Part shown: in pieces, positions 1 to 10,422 of the stretch
Position numbering within the stretch: position 1 is the first letter of the stretch
How the letters are laid out: each line of letters starts with the position of its first letter
Source of the DNA: Branchiostoma floridae
Lineage: Eukaryota > Chordata > Leptocardii > Amphioxiformes > Branchiostomatidae
DNA: 57,273 bases
Reading direction: 5' to 3'
Assembly (NCBI RefSeq): GCF_000003815.2
Contig: NC_049987.1
Location: 20,000,614 to 20,057,886, forward strand
The notes under the pieces: model-generated
What the model was told of the DNA's origin: nothing
Databases searched by the model: none
What the model saw: the letters and a program-made list of their open reading frames with translations, nothing else
Translations under genes and position numbers: made by a program

Positions 1-930
1 ATAATTAGCCAACAACACAACATTTGCCCAATTTTGTACTTTCTCGCCAAGTTCACCATCTCCGAAGAAAAAAGAAATCTTTTAAATCAGGCGAAATTGA
101 TGCGCGCTGATGTCATTCATAGAATTTACTTGCTGTGGCCTAAAGAAACAATGCCTGACAGTAAAATATCAAGTAGACAGATCTTTCAAAGCCAGAGAAA
201 TGAGTAGAATTTTCGTAATAGTTTCAGGTGCCATTCTAAGAAGGTATTCACTATGTCTGATTAACCATTAGTATGAGGATGATGAATCCGAGGATCATGT
301 TGTCTTTGAGACTGATTTCACGGTACCATTGAGGGATTGGTTTTTCCTGCCGACTTGACAGAAAAGGTGCCGTTAGCTGTATGTCTGTACTGTTATGGTT
401 CATTAGGCTAAGAACCCTGACGTTTGGAAGTGATTACACCAAAGGTACGAGTAAAGAATTGCCAACAGCTTTGAAAAGAAAACTCTCACCTTTAAGCATT
501 ATAAATGGTAATGACTGTGACTGATAGATATGTTCACTTGTTAAAAGAACGATGTGTTCTTAAATCTTAGTAGTTCTAATTTTCCTGTTATATGCAGGCT
601 AAGATTATTTTCTGTGATCCTTGATTCACTGTAATTGTAATTCCGTATGCACCACTATATAGTACAAATATAGTTTTGTCTTAATGCTAAGTGTCTCTTG
701 TAAGTAAGTGTCAAAAATTATCAGATTATTGCATATGAAGCCTTTTTGGGATATTTGAAAATATACTCAATAAAATGAGAGTGAACGTAATAATACATAC
801 ATAATAACAGTACACGTAATAATAGTGATAATAAATCACGGTTACGTTCATTTTAAAACATGATCCCTGGCTAGTACGGCTTTGTCAGCATGTTTACATT
901 GGCAAAATGCCTGCTTTTTCATTTTAACAG
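1..930. other. Upstream or intron sequence of IgSF gene A, no exon seen
   Basis: AT-rich sequence with no convincing open frame and no signal-peptide exon ending in a phase-1 donor. The first exon of gene A seen here (931) needs an upstream phase-1 exon. In paralogue D the matching intron is almost 8 kb, so this stretch is probably the 3' part of intron 1 of gene A. Confidence 0.6.
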
Positions 931-1242
931 CAAATGCAGCAGTTTACACTGCGGTTCCACAGTCAACTGCTGTACTGAAGGGTGCTACCGTCATCATCCC
1001 TTGCTCCTTCAGTGGCCTGTCTAGCAGTGACGTCGTGGTGTGGGAGGGGCCGCCCAACTTCCGGACTATGGCTACCGGAAGGACAGTCTTCAAGTCGTAC
1101 AACCGTCACAGGATCATCGGGGACGCATCGAGAGGAGAGTTCAACTTAGAGATCAGACGTGTTAGTTTGGAGGATGGAGGAGGGTACAGATGCACGGCAC
1201 CGTCTGTTGATGCATCGGGTGATGCAGTCATGACGGTCATTG
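931..1242 (+). CDS. Gene A exon: Ig domain D1
   Basis: Phase 1 at both ends (acceptor TTTTAACAG, donor G|GTACGA). V-like Ig domain with first Cys in IIPCSF, Trp in VVVWEG and second Cys in DGGGYRC. The exon is 312 nt against 303 nt in gene D. Confidence 0.88.
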
Positions 1243-4200
1243 GTACGACAAACCAACACAATTTTACCAGAGTGGTCCCTCGACAAATTGCCACAACATA
1301 ACACTAGCTATGTTGGTTGACTTGATAGCCATCAGTTTATAAACAAGGGGATAAAATAGGTTTAAAATTATGAATAACTTATAAAGTTCATTAAACAATA
1401 TTATTTTTGAATGAAAAAAATACATTAACTAACATAACTTTTTAATAGATTCATTTCAAATATGGCAGCCATCTTGGATTTTTAGGGGTCATCCAAGGGT
1501 TATTCATAAAAACGAGGCTGGATAGGAGAGTCCATAGTTAAAAGCATGTATTAGACTTTAGGTAGGCCGTCTTCATCCGTACGTCCTGTCCGTCTAATAA
1601 CATAAAATCCTGCGCATGCGGAATTTTGTGCACATAATACATTTCAATGACGAATTTGCCACTTCCAAAATGATGTAAATAACGTATAGCTATAAACGAG
1701 CGACAAAATAAAGTCACCCACTTTAGTGATTCTTTTTTTCCCATAAAGTAATTTTGGGGGGATTCTTCCTTTCAATTTTCTATCCTTTGGATTGATGGGG
1801 CAGACAATCATGTCAGATGGTAATACAATTTTAACATAGCATGAATATCAATTATTTCCTGTCTGTATGAAATATGTATGATTGATATAGTTGAACTTAA
1901 CCCTTTTCTCCCAATTAGATGCTGTGAGCGTGCATGTCACACAAAAAGTCAATATCCCGTAGGGATTGTAATTGGCAAGACCTTTTAACCTTTCTGAAAA
2001 AAATTGAATCATATGATTACACTCGGGCACGGGGAAGTGATGTAGAATGAATTGTCAATCAAATTTCATTTTGGGGGGGAATGTAAGCATTTTGATTGTG
2101 GAAACTCACCTGGATAGTTGTTATATATTTATCTACATATTAAAATGGTAGAAAGGCTTGCACGTGTTAAAACACGTGAAATAGATCTGTTTCAATTATT
2201 GCCTACACTACTCTATTAATGTATATCAGACTGTGTTGCATCCAAGATGTGCTTCTATCCTATAAGCGCTTCCGGGATGGAGCGCATATGGGATAGATCA
2301 GGTTGTACAGACAATGAATGATCTTCCCTCATTCTCTAGATCCAATGCCCGGACCCCCTGAACTGACAGGTGGGGAATACCCCGTCACCGCCGGAAGTGA
2401 GCTGATGCTGAGATGCAGATCAAGGGGAGGACATCCGGTACCAACGCTTAGCTGGTACAACGGTACTCACCTGCAGGTACGCGGTACATGACCTTTCCCA
2501 GATGCGCTGTATCCCAGAAGCGTTTCTGGGATAGAAGCACATCTGGGATGCAACATTACACTATATCTCCCATTTACCTACACGTTACAGGGTGGTCAAC
2601 AAGTAGCATGTGTTTTTAAAATAATGTTGTGTAGAACGTGAGAAAATGATTAGATACATATACAACATTTGTTTTACTTACGAAAACAAGTTTATAATAT
2701 GTTAGAAGTGCTATACAACTTTTGAATGTGATACATATTTGAAATGTATACATTGTATTTGTGTATGGGCCATAGTGCCTGAAATAAACAATAAACAAAA
2801 CTAAAACAACAGACAATGGGACAAAAATAACATTTCTTGTGCTCTTTAGAATTGTAAAGCATGGTATTACCATCTGCGTACTGCACTATAGATGTGGATG
2901 TTTGTTTGTAAGCTATAAAAGGTTGCCTGTTTGTTAAAAAATAACACCGTTACTGTTTCCAACATTTATTTTTCATCAAGGTATAACAGTACATATATCA
3001 CGTAAAATACATGTAACGTTAGCTCAGAGATATCTATAATTATGCATAGTGTTTGGTGACAATTCATACCATACTGCTTGATGATTACAGAAATCTACGA
3101 ATGTCAAACTCGACGTGGATGGAGGACAGGTCAGCGCAAATCTCGCGATATCTCGCGTGGAGAAGTGGGACAACGGCGTGAACATGACGTGTGTGGCCGA
3201 CCAGGGGTTCCCCAAACTAGTTCAACCAAGGGCGGCGTCGAGAACCATCCGCGTTAATTGTAAGCCAAATTTCGGTTACTACCTATTTCTTTTTCAAGGG
3301 TGACAAATTTTCAATGTCTAACAGCACATCTTGATGACGGAGAATGACCCAGTCTCGATCTCGCGAGAGAACATGAGACTAGGCCAGGCTTGCTGAGTAG
3401 GGGTAGGTAGGACTTGGGCAGCTCCAAACCCTCATTTCGATTCAGCTTCGCTCCCTCTAGCTAAGGGTAGCCTCCTTAATCTTTCTATAGGCTTTGCGTA
3501 CAGGAGACGGGGGAGATTGCAATTGCAAATTCTTTATTGTTTATGGCGTTCTATAAAGATATTAGAAATGAATAAATAGTGCTATACAAGAAGAATGAAA
3601 ACGATAATTTTCAAATAACATTTTACAGATCCACCCAGCGTGCTCGTGCCTGAACCATCTGTTCACGTCATCGAAGGAGCGACTGCCAATCTGACATGCG
3701 CAGTGGACAGCAATCCCTCGGCCATTGTGAGTTGGCGACGTCATGGCGACCCTTTGCCGCTAAAAGGTCTTGAGAGGTAATGCTCTCAATCAAATAAGAT
3801 ATTTCCAATTTAGAATAAAAACGCAAAAACTGGCATGTCAGAATATCTAATCATGGTCATTTACAGTTCTACGACTTTTGTGAAACTAAATACACCACAC
3901 AAAAACACGTACTTGAAAAATGTATTTTACACAGAATAAAAGAATAAAGTTAAAGTTTGAATCCTTCCCGCACCAGTCGGTGCTAAGCAGAGAAAGCAGC
4001 ATGTACTACTTTTAAAATATTTAGTATGACTCGGTCGAGAATCGGACTCAGGACCTACCAAATGCAAGTCGAACAATCTTTCAACCTGGCCATTGCATCG
4101 GACGAGAAGAATGAGTTTAAGATAGATACATAGTGAATGGTGCATTGATAGCAAATGACAAACATGTTATTTAATATTTGCATTTGTCTATCTATTGTCA

Positions 4201-7200
4201 AACAAATGGAAATAAATTGAGAATCTATTTTTTTTCTGGACAGTGGCCCAAGTTTCCTCCTTTCCAAGGTTTCCCGTCAGGACGCCGGTGTGTACCAGTG
4301 TACGGCATACAACAGCGTGGCTCCGCCGGGGTACGGGACTGTCACGCTGGATGTACTCTGTACGTATGAATATACTATGATACATGATTGTAGTTTATAC
4401 TGATACATCACAGAGACTCTCCGTTGATATCTGCCAGAAACGATTCTTTCTTTTTTTGTAAATTATGTGCCCCTGTAAAGTATTTGCAGTCTTTTGCAGC
4501 ATATTTTATACAGTGATGATATTCTTTCCCTTGAAATCAAAGTTATTTGTTTACCAAACAGATCCACCATGGATTGACCCCGCCATGGATGAAAAGGTCA
4601 CGGTTCTGAACGCGCAAGACGATTTCACTCTGGAATGCCTTGCGGAAGGCAATCCTAAGCCGACGGTAAAGTGGCGGCGGAAGGATACAAGCCTGTACTG
4701 GGAAAACCCTCTCCGTTTCCACCGTGTGCGATATGACGTGCAGGGGACCTACGAGTGTATAGCAGCAAGTCCGGGATTCAAAGAGGTCAAGAGACAAACA
4801 TTCATTGATGTTGTCGGTAAGATGATCATAATCAATTTGTAATTAAACAACAGGCTAAGAAAAGCTTCACCTTGTTGATGAACTTGACAAAAATTCAATA
4901 CTATTTGTACACAACCATGTTTTTTTTTATAATTTAAGACTGGCGTTTTTGTGACCATTTGTCATCCTTCTCAGGGCAAAACTGACTATTTTTCTAAGTG
5001 TCACTGCTAATAAATGATGTCATAGACGTTGATTATTTACACAGTTATGTACATAGATACAAAGTACACAGAACCTTGACAGAATCGTGCAGAAAGGAAG
5101 AATGTGACAAAAGGCCACAAAACCACTTCGGTCTTTATAAAGGATGAAGTCCTAGATAACATATCGATTCTTTTACTTCAATTATTGTAGTGAAACTTTT
5201 ATCTTAATGATGTGTGCACATAATCATAATCACAATCTAGGCAAAAGTTGTTAAAACAGTGTTTTAGGATATTATCATAAACACAGTGTTACAGTTTTAT
5301 GTTTAACTGTGTTTTGGGGTTAGAGGCTTTAGAGGCTTTATTTTCGTCCATTAGCAGAGAGATACAAACATATTTCAATGCTAGTCTTCCTGGACTGAAC
5401 TTAAAATACACAAATGACAACCGACACATACAGATACAATTATATACAGTGCAAATCAATCAGTACATACAATTATTTACAATGAAAAACGTATTACGAT
5501 CAACTGTTCTATTTTATACAGGAAAACCACACATTCGCGGGTCTCCTTCCACCACAGCAACGGTTGCTAAGGGTGGGGCTATACGGTTAGTCTGTGACGC
5601 GGTCGCGGATCCTCTTCCAAACCGCATCAAATGGGTCCTACAGAACAACCAAGGGATAGAGAAAGATCTCAGTACTGTCGATGAAGACGTGGAAATCATT
5701 GAGACGAAATCTGACCAAGAAATATCATCCTCTATCACTGTGAAAAACGTTGTGAGTGACCGGGAGGGGACGTATTTGTGCAAGGGCACTAACATGTTTG
5801 GGACGGCACACAGAGAAATACAAGTAGATCTGACAGGTAAATGATATTGCCTTAGGAGTATAGTCATATGCACGTTAAATATACACCACATAAAAGAAGA
5901 ACATGAGACTTTGCATATTTTGCAACATTGCATCCTCTCTTTCATAGCCACGTTTGCTACGAAAATAATCTACATTCAAGAGGCTCTTGTTAATGGGGCT
6001 AATGTTTCCACTTTTGAGGACGTGGCAGATGTCAGCTCGGAATCTAAGGAAGAAAAAAAAAGTAATTCCTGATTGGTTGACAGCTGCGTAGAATCCACGC
6101 CGACAACAACTTAGCCTGGCTTAGCAGTGCCTCCACAATGTATAGTGCATAGGTCATTAGCACAGCTCTACATTCTAGAGTTAAAGGCGACTGAGGCTTA
6201 AAAAAGATACAATTGAATACATAGGTAATAAGGTAAACGTAATTATTGAAGTAAAGGTACCTTTTTGAAAGAAGCTTAAAGCTTATTATTGTTATTAGAA
6301 ATAGTCGTTAATTGTATAGTAATTGTATAGCCTAAATCCTGAATTAGTTCACAAATGTGTTCACGATGGTATAGATCGGAATGATTGAACCATTTTGTTT
6401 TATTCGACAGCTTCTCAGCAGCCCATGACAATCATAGTGGTGTCTGTACTGGCTGTGGTGGTGCTGGTAGCGATGCTGACTCTATCCTTCATCATAGCCG
6501 TGAGGAAGGGGTGGATATGTGAGCAGAAGTTCTCAGGTAAGTAGCAGACTACCCAACAATAGTCCGGAGTTCAATACCACCCGTGCCCCTGACGTTGTGG
6601 CCTTGGGAAAGACAATTAACACGACCTTTCTCACTTCACCCTGGTACAAAAATCCGTACCTGACATCCGTCGGGGAGGTGAAATACTTCCTTTACCTTCT
6701 GTACTTTGTTTGTGGTACTGTTAGATAAGTTGCTAAAACTAGAGTTCGGTGCCACATTGTCTTGACTTGACTTGACTTTATTGTCTTCCGAAATCAAAGT
6801 CAATTTTGGAAAAAAATGACGAATATGACAAATTGTAAACAATTTCAGACACAGCTGATACGCCCATGACGTCCCGCCCAATCCCACCTGCCCCGAAGTA
6901 CGCCCGGAAGCCCCGCACGGGTACGAACGACTCCGGTGTGGAGGATCTGATGGAGCTACAGGAGCTGGACGGGACCCTCAAGCCACGCCCTCCTCCCAGG
7001 GCAGACAAGGAGTGGACTTCTGTGGGACTGTCGTACCCAGGTAAATATAGTTATTTATTTCAAAATGAACATTATTTTTCTCATGAATGTAGAGAGTTGC
7101 CATGAGGTTGGAGCGTTTATTTTGTAATCGGAAGGTCTTGGGTTCGATCCCCAGGTACGTAAGTCATGTCAAAGACTTTAAAATGGTTCGTACTGCTTAG

Positions 7201-8031
7201 CACTTAGCATTTGGGAAAGTGTATGGCAGCTGAAAACACACACGCACACGCGTGCACACACACACACATTAATGCGAGTGGCATACCTCTTTGATGTAGT
7301 TATTGTAAAGCATCTGCCTGGCCCAGATCTATAGAAACAGAGATGGGCGCCACCCGACGCACCATTTGGTCTGGATTGTAATCCGGAAATGTTGAAATAA
7401 GACTGTTTTTAAATTAGTTCCGAGCCATTGTTGATATCAAAGAGCAAATGCATCACGGCGCAAGCGGTACTATTTTGTACAATTGCTCCCCCGTTCTTGA
7501 CGAAAAATATGCTGATTATATAATCATCATATCTGTCTTTTTGTCGAAAGGACTGGTTCACTCCAGCTCCCTGCCGCCGTACTCCACTGTGGAGAGGGAC
7601 CGGCCTGACGGAGAGGACACCCGCCCGTCCTCACGGATCATAGAGGAGGACTGGCAGGCTGTGGTGAGTACACAATCTTTCAACACAGATAACAGTGATA
7701 ACAGATAACAGTGAATGTGTAAAACCTTCGATCTTATGCCGGGTAATACTGTATATAAATGTAAAAGTTGCACGGAAAAGATCGACAAAAAGCGGTGAAA
7801 GCTTTTAAAAATCCGTAGTTATTTTACAATTCGTTAATATTTAGGTCGCAAAGAGAGTGTGTCGAGAGCGCTGTCCTAGTACTGTATAACCACACTACTT
7901 CTTGTCCCTCTCGGTAGATGAAACCCCCCGTGCCGCCCCCGAAGGATGGCGCCAGACGCTTGCTGCGGAAAGACATCGCCCGGCTGGATGTAGTGGACGA
8001 GCGCCAGCCGGGAAGCTGTGAGATCTTCTGA
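931..8031 (+). CDS. IgSF gene A: Kirrel/nephrin-like five-Ig transmembrane receptor (5'-partial)
   Basis: Probable cell-surface adhesion or recognition receptor. Eleven exons join without frame conflict: 931-1242, 2340-2476, 3091-3259, 3629-3776, 4244-4359, 4562-4816, 5522-5836, 6411-6536, 6849-7040, 7551-7663, 7918-8031, giving 664 residues plus stop. Seen: five Ig domains (D1 V-like with DGGGYRC; D2 with a CD80-like TC; D3 DAGVYQC; D4 GTYEC; D5 GTYLC), one membrane segment (IIVVSVLAVVVLVAMLTLSF), then a proline-rich tail with RPIPPAP, PRPPP, LPPY and PPVPPP. Domain order and the D1 motif (R-x-R-I-I-G-D-x-x-x-G-E-F-N-L) resemble Kirrel/Neph proteins. The signal-peptide exon is outside the window, so the start is not given. 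Gene D is its paralogue. Other IgSF adhesion families with five domains cannot be excluded. Confidence 0.87.
2233..2556. repeat. Inverted repeat enclosing a gene A exon
   Basis: Left arm about 2235-2292 and right arm about 2497-2554 are inverted copies of a ~58-bp sequence (TTGCATCC.AGATGTGCTTCTAT then AAGCGCTT). The 137-nt exon 2340-2476 lies between them. The similarity fades a further 10-15 bp outward. Confidence 0.8.
2340..2476 (+). CDS. Gene A exon: first half of Ig domain D2
   Basis: Acceptor TTCTCTAG, donor CAG|GTACGC, phase 1 to phase 0. Carries the first Cys (LMLRCRS) and the Trp (LSWYNGT). It is 27 nt shorter than its counterpart in gene D and is enclosed by an inverted repeat. Confidence 0.85.
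3091..3259 (+). CDS. Gene A exon: second half of Ig domain D2
   Basis: Acceptor TGATTACAG, donor T|GTAAGC, phase 0 to phase 1. Contains EKWDNGVNMTCVADQG, the C2-set style second Cys shared with gene D (SKWDHGSNFTCVADQG). It is 27 nt longer than the exon in gene D, so the whole domain is 306 nt in both genes. Confidence 0.87.
3629..3776 (+). CDS. Gene A exon: first half of Ig domain D3
   Basis: Acceptor TTTTACAG, donor AG|GTAATG, phase 1 to 2, 148 nt as in gene D. Contains NLTCAVDSNPSAIVSW, nearly the same as NLTCAVDSNPAAVVKW in gene D. Confidence 0.87.
3950..4100 (-). repeat. tRNA-derived SINE fragment
   Basis: Read on the minus strand it has a degenerate tRNA-like head (B-box-like GAGTCCGATTCTCGACC) followed by a body ending CTGCTTTCTCTGCTTAGCACC. 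The copy at 7100-7235 has the same layout. It lies in the intron between the two D3 exons. Confidence 0.55.
4244..4359 (+). CDS. Gene A exon: second half of Ig domain D3
   Basis: Acceptor TTTCTGGACAG, donor T|GTACGT, phase 2 to 1, 116 nt as in gene D. Contains RQDAGVYQCTAYNS. Confidence 0.86.
4562..4816 (+). CDS. Gene A exon: Ig domain D4
   Basis: Phase 1 to 1, 255 nt exactly as in gene D. The stretch WRRKDTSLYWENPLRFHRVR is the same in both paralogues, which makes D4 the best conserved part of the ectodomain. Confidence 0.9.
5522..5836 (+). CDS. Gene A exon: Ig domain D5
   Basis: Phase 1 to 1, acceptor TTTATACAG, donor G|GTAAAT. Cys in RLVCDAVADP, Trp in RIKWVLQ, second Cys in REGTYLCKGTNMFG. 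In gene D this domain shares one exon with the membrane segment. Confidence 0.89.
6411..6536 (+). CDS. Gene A exon: transmembrane segment
   Basis: Phase 1 to 1. About 22 hydrophobic residues (IIVVSVLAVVVLVAMLTLSF...) followed by basic AVRKGW, as expected for a type I membrane protein. Confidence 0.87.
6560..6790 (+). repeat. SINE tail copy with TTGACTTGAC terminus
   Basis: Contains GGCCTTGGGAAAGACAATTA, ACACGACCTTTCTCACTTCA and CCGTCGGGGAGGTG, a pattern typical of widespread tRNA-derived SINE bodies in marine animals, followed by CTTGACTTGACTTGACTTTA. It lies in the intron after the membrane exon. Confidence 0.55.
6849..7040 (+). CDS. Gene A exon: cytoplasmic proline-rich segment
   Basis: Phase 1 to 1. 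Contains RPIPPAPKY, GTNDSGVEDL, DGTLKPRPPPRADK and SVGLSYPG. All but the first recur nearly unchanged in gene D. PRPPPR could bind SH3 domains (inferred from motif). Confidence 0.88.
7100..7270 (+). repeat. tRNA-derived SINE copy plus CA run
   Basis: GGTCTTGGGTTCGATCCCCAGG is a good B box (RNA polymerase III promoter) in a tRNA-like head. The body has AGTCATGTCAAAGACTTTAA and CTGCTTAGCACTTAGCATTT, and a (CA)n tract ends near 7270. Confidence 0.65.
7551..7663 (+). CDS. Gene A exon: cytoplasmic LPPY segment
   Basis: Phase 1 to 0, 113 nt as in gene D. LVHSSSLPPYSTVERDRP matches LVHSATLPPYATVERQRP of gene D. LPPY fits the [LP]PxY form of WW-domain ligands. Confidence 0.86.
7918..8031 (+). CDS. 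Gene A last coding exon
   Basis: Acceptor CTCTCGGTAG, phase 0, stop TGA at 8029-8031. Encodes MKPPVPPPKDGARRLL... and ends SCEIF. Gene D ends GCEIV, so the acidic-hydrophobic-hydrophobic C-terminus is kept and could be a class III PDZ ligand. Confidence 0.83.
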   Translation: MKPPVPPPKDGARRLLRKDIARLDVVDERQPGSCEIF

Positions 8032-9965
8032 TTGCTCCTTGATTAACGGAGGATGGCGGGAGCCTTTCTGTGCTGATGTAGTTTCATTAACCCTTGTCCC
8101 GCTGAGTCCGTTAATATACGGAATGGATTAACCCTTGTCATGCTGAGCTGTATTGCTATGAGTTTGGGGTATTTCCTCCGTAAAAGTTGCATACAAAGCC
8201 CATCGAATTGGGGAGTAAATCTGCAGCAGCAGCACACTGGTCTGATGAAGCCATCAGCTCTAGGAGGTTAAATTGGCCAAAATTAGCCAGCAGGACAAGG
8301 GTTTTAAGCCAAGCCATGCCGTTAAAAGAAGTATCTCACTGCACTGGTGCTGCACTAGTACTAGTACTGTGGGGTTCGAAAATTACTTAGCGAAGATCAG
8401 AGATTATAAAGAACGAGTTTTCTTACGTTTTGTGTATTTTGTTGTCTTCTAAGTCACACGTTTACGTATTACGCAATATATGAATTATAAAAACAAATTG
8501 GCGAAAATAACAGTGCCGCAGTGAACGAACCCCGCATTGTCGCACCGATGCCCCAAATTAAGTGCAGTGAGATACCACGTTTAGCTGTTAGTGGCCTTTA
8601 GCTTTCTGTAAATTAATTTTCAGTAATACATGTTAGTCAGGGACCTACTGTTAGTCTTGCTCTGTACATGATAGAACTATTCCCTGGCAAAGTGTTTAAG
8701 TATTTTTGGGCAGGGTTTTACGTATACGGTTTCTAGTTGTCCCATTTTCAATTGTGTACGAGAACCAGAACTACAAAAATATATGTAGAATACTATCTTA
8801 ATCCTGTTTTAGTATACTTGTCGATAACTAAATTTTCTCTATAATCACATTGTGTTTTTTCAGGATCATCTTTAACTTTGCTGTGACTTGTAAATGTTAC
8901 TTTTGATATACATTACGATGAGTATAACATGTACATATTATAGTTTAAAAAATGGTGTTTAGAAGTATGCCTTTCAAGCTTTTTTTATTGTGAAATGCTT
9001 CCTAGTTATAACCAGTGAAAACAACAAACAAGTGTTTGTGACTGTGACATTTTTGTCAAACGTAACAAAGCCTGTGATGTTTCTTCTTCTGATGCTTCAT
9101 ATGACAGTAAAAGATTATGATATCAAAGAAATACAAGTTATTGAAACTAAGAATCAGCAAACGATGTAAATATATGGTCCTAGCTATAGCGTATGGATTA
9201 GAATAACTGCCTTTAAGATCTTGTACATGAGATAGCCTCAAGGGAAACCTGATTTTATTTTCTTATTGACTGATTTTTCATTAGTGTATAGAATAGAAAT
9301 TACTATATGAAGGCATTGTGGTTTCCATTGTTTACTGTTTTGTTTATAATTGTTTACTGGCGGTGTAATATTTATCAAAATCATTACGCTTGTAGCTTTA
9401 GGCCGTTCTATACCTATTTTGCAGAACCATTATGCAGTTAGCCATTTTTCCACCAACACACTGAAGTACAATCAATAGAACATTAAACAAGCTTACACAA
9501 AGAGAAACCAAGCTTGTCTTCCTCGGTGATTTTATATTTCTAAACAGCCAAATGTATAAGCTTACAAGGCAAATCCCCGTATTTCTTTGGCCAGTGCCAG
9601 TGAAATATGTTTTATCATCGGTATGTTTGGATTTTGGAAGCGCATACTACATGTAAGGGTTTTTACCTTTATATTTTTGTTGAAAAAACAACAACAGATT
9701 TTTAGCAATGTTTGTAGTTGCAGTAGAGTCTGTGGTTTGATCACAGACAGTGAAGACGGGTCAAAAAGTCACAATGTATTTCATGTTTTTTGCCGTATGC
9801 TTTTTTTCCTAATTTAGTGCTACATGTACATTTACATTTAAGAGGCCGGACAGCTATGCTAATGTGAGTTTGTAATGGTCTAAAACACGGGTAGGTGACT
9901 TTTGACAGCGGCTTTCTGCATTGATTTTGCAAGTATAGCCAGCCTTATACTATGACCTACAGAGG
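8032..9965. other. Interval between convergent genes A and B
   Basis: Holds the 3' UTRs of A (plus) and B (minus) and a MITE at 8330-8576. The rest is AT-rich with no open frame that looks coding. I could not fix a polyadenylation site for A; the ATTAAA near 9482 is only a weak candidate. Confidence 0.6.
8330..8576. mobile_element. MITE copy 1
   Basis: Ends are inverted copies (TATCTCACTGCACT at the left, AGTGCAGTGAGATA at the right), with a second inner pair around GGGGTTCG/CGAACCCC. The interior (CTTACGTTTTGTGTATTTTG, TTACGTATTACGCAATAT) matches, in reverse, the element at 40092-40331. There is no coding capacity, so it is non-autonomous. Confidence 0.75.
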
Positions 9966-10422
9966 TTAGACTTTCTTGTGCCCCTTGACCTTGACCTTGA
10001 CCTGACGAGTTTCAGACACCACCGTCTTGGTGACCTCGACCCTGGTCTCGTGAGTCTCCGTCTTCTTCATGACGACATTTCCGCTTCCGCTCGTCGTCAC
10101 TTCCTGTTTCCGAGCGAACCTGTACCAAAACCGGCGGCCATTTTGGTCACCATCTCTTACTGCCACCTGAGAGTCGGTCTTCTTCTTCTTTCCCTTGTCT
10201 GTCTTGTCCGAGCGTTTGGTGACTTGAGAGTCCGTTTGATCGTCCTTTTGTCTTCTTCGTATGCAGCAACAGTAAACGATGATGAAGACGATGATGATCA
10301 CAGCGAGTAGGACGCCTATAACGATGCCCGCTATTGCCCCTCCCGAAAGCCCTTGCGGCGGAGTTAGGTCCACCGTGCAGATTTCGTAGTTGCCAACTCG
10401 GTCACTAACTGCGAACTCAACT
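9966..10422 (-). CDS. VWA7: VWA7-like exon 17: membrane anchor and cytoplasmic tail
   Basis: Acceptor TTTTTATAG in phase 2, stop at 9966-9968. Encodes [19 protein letters not shown], a Gly/Ile/Val membrane helix, CCCIRRR, and a ~100-residue tail rich in Lys, Arg and Thr ending [11 protein letters not shown]. The cysteines at the membrane border could be acylated. Confidence 0.83.
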
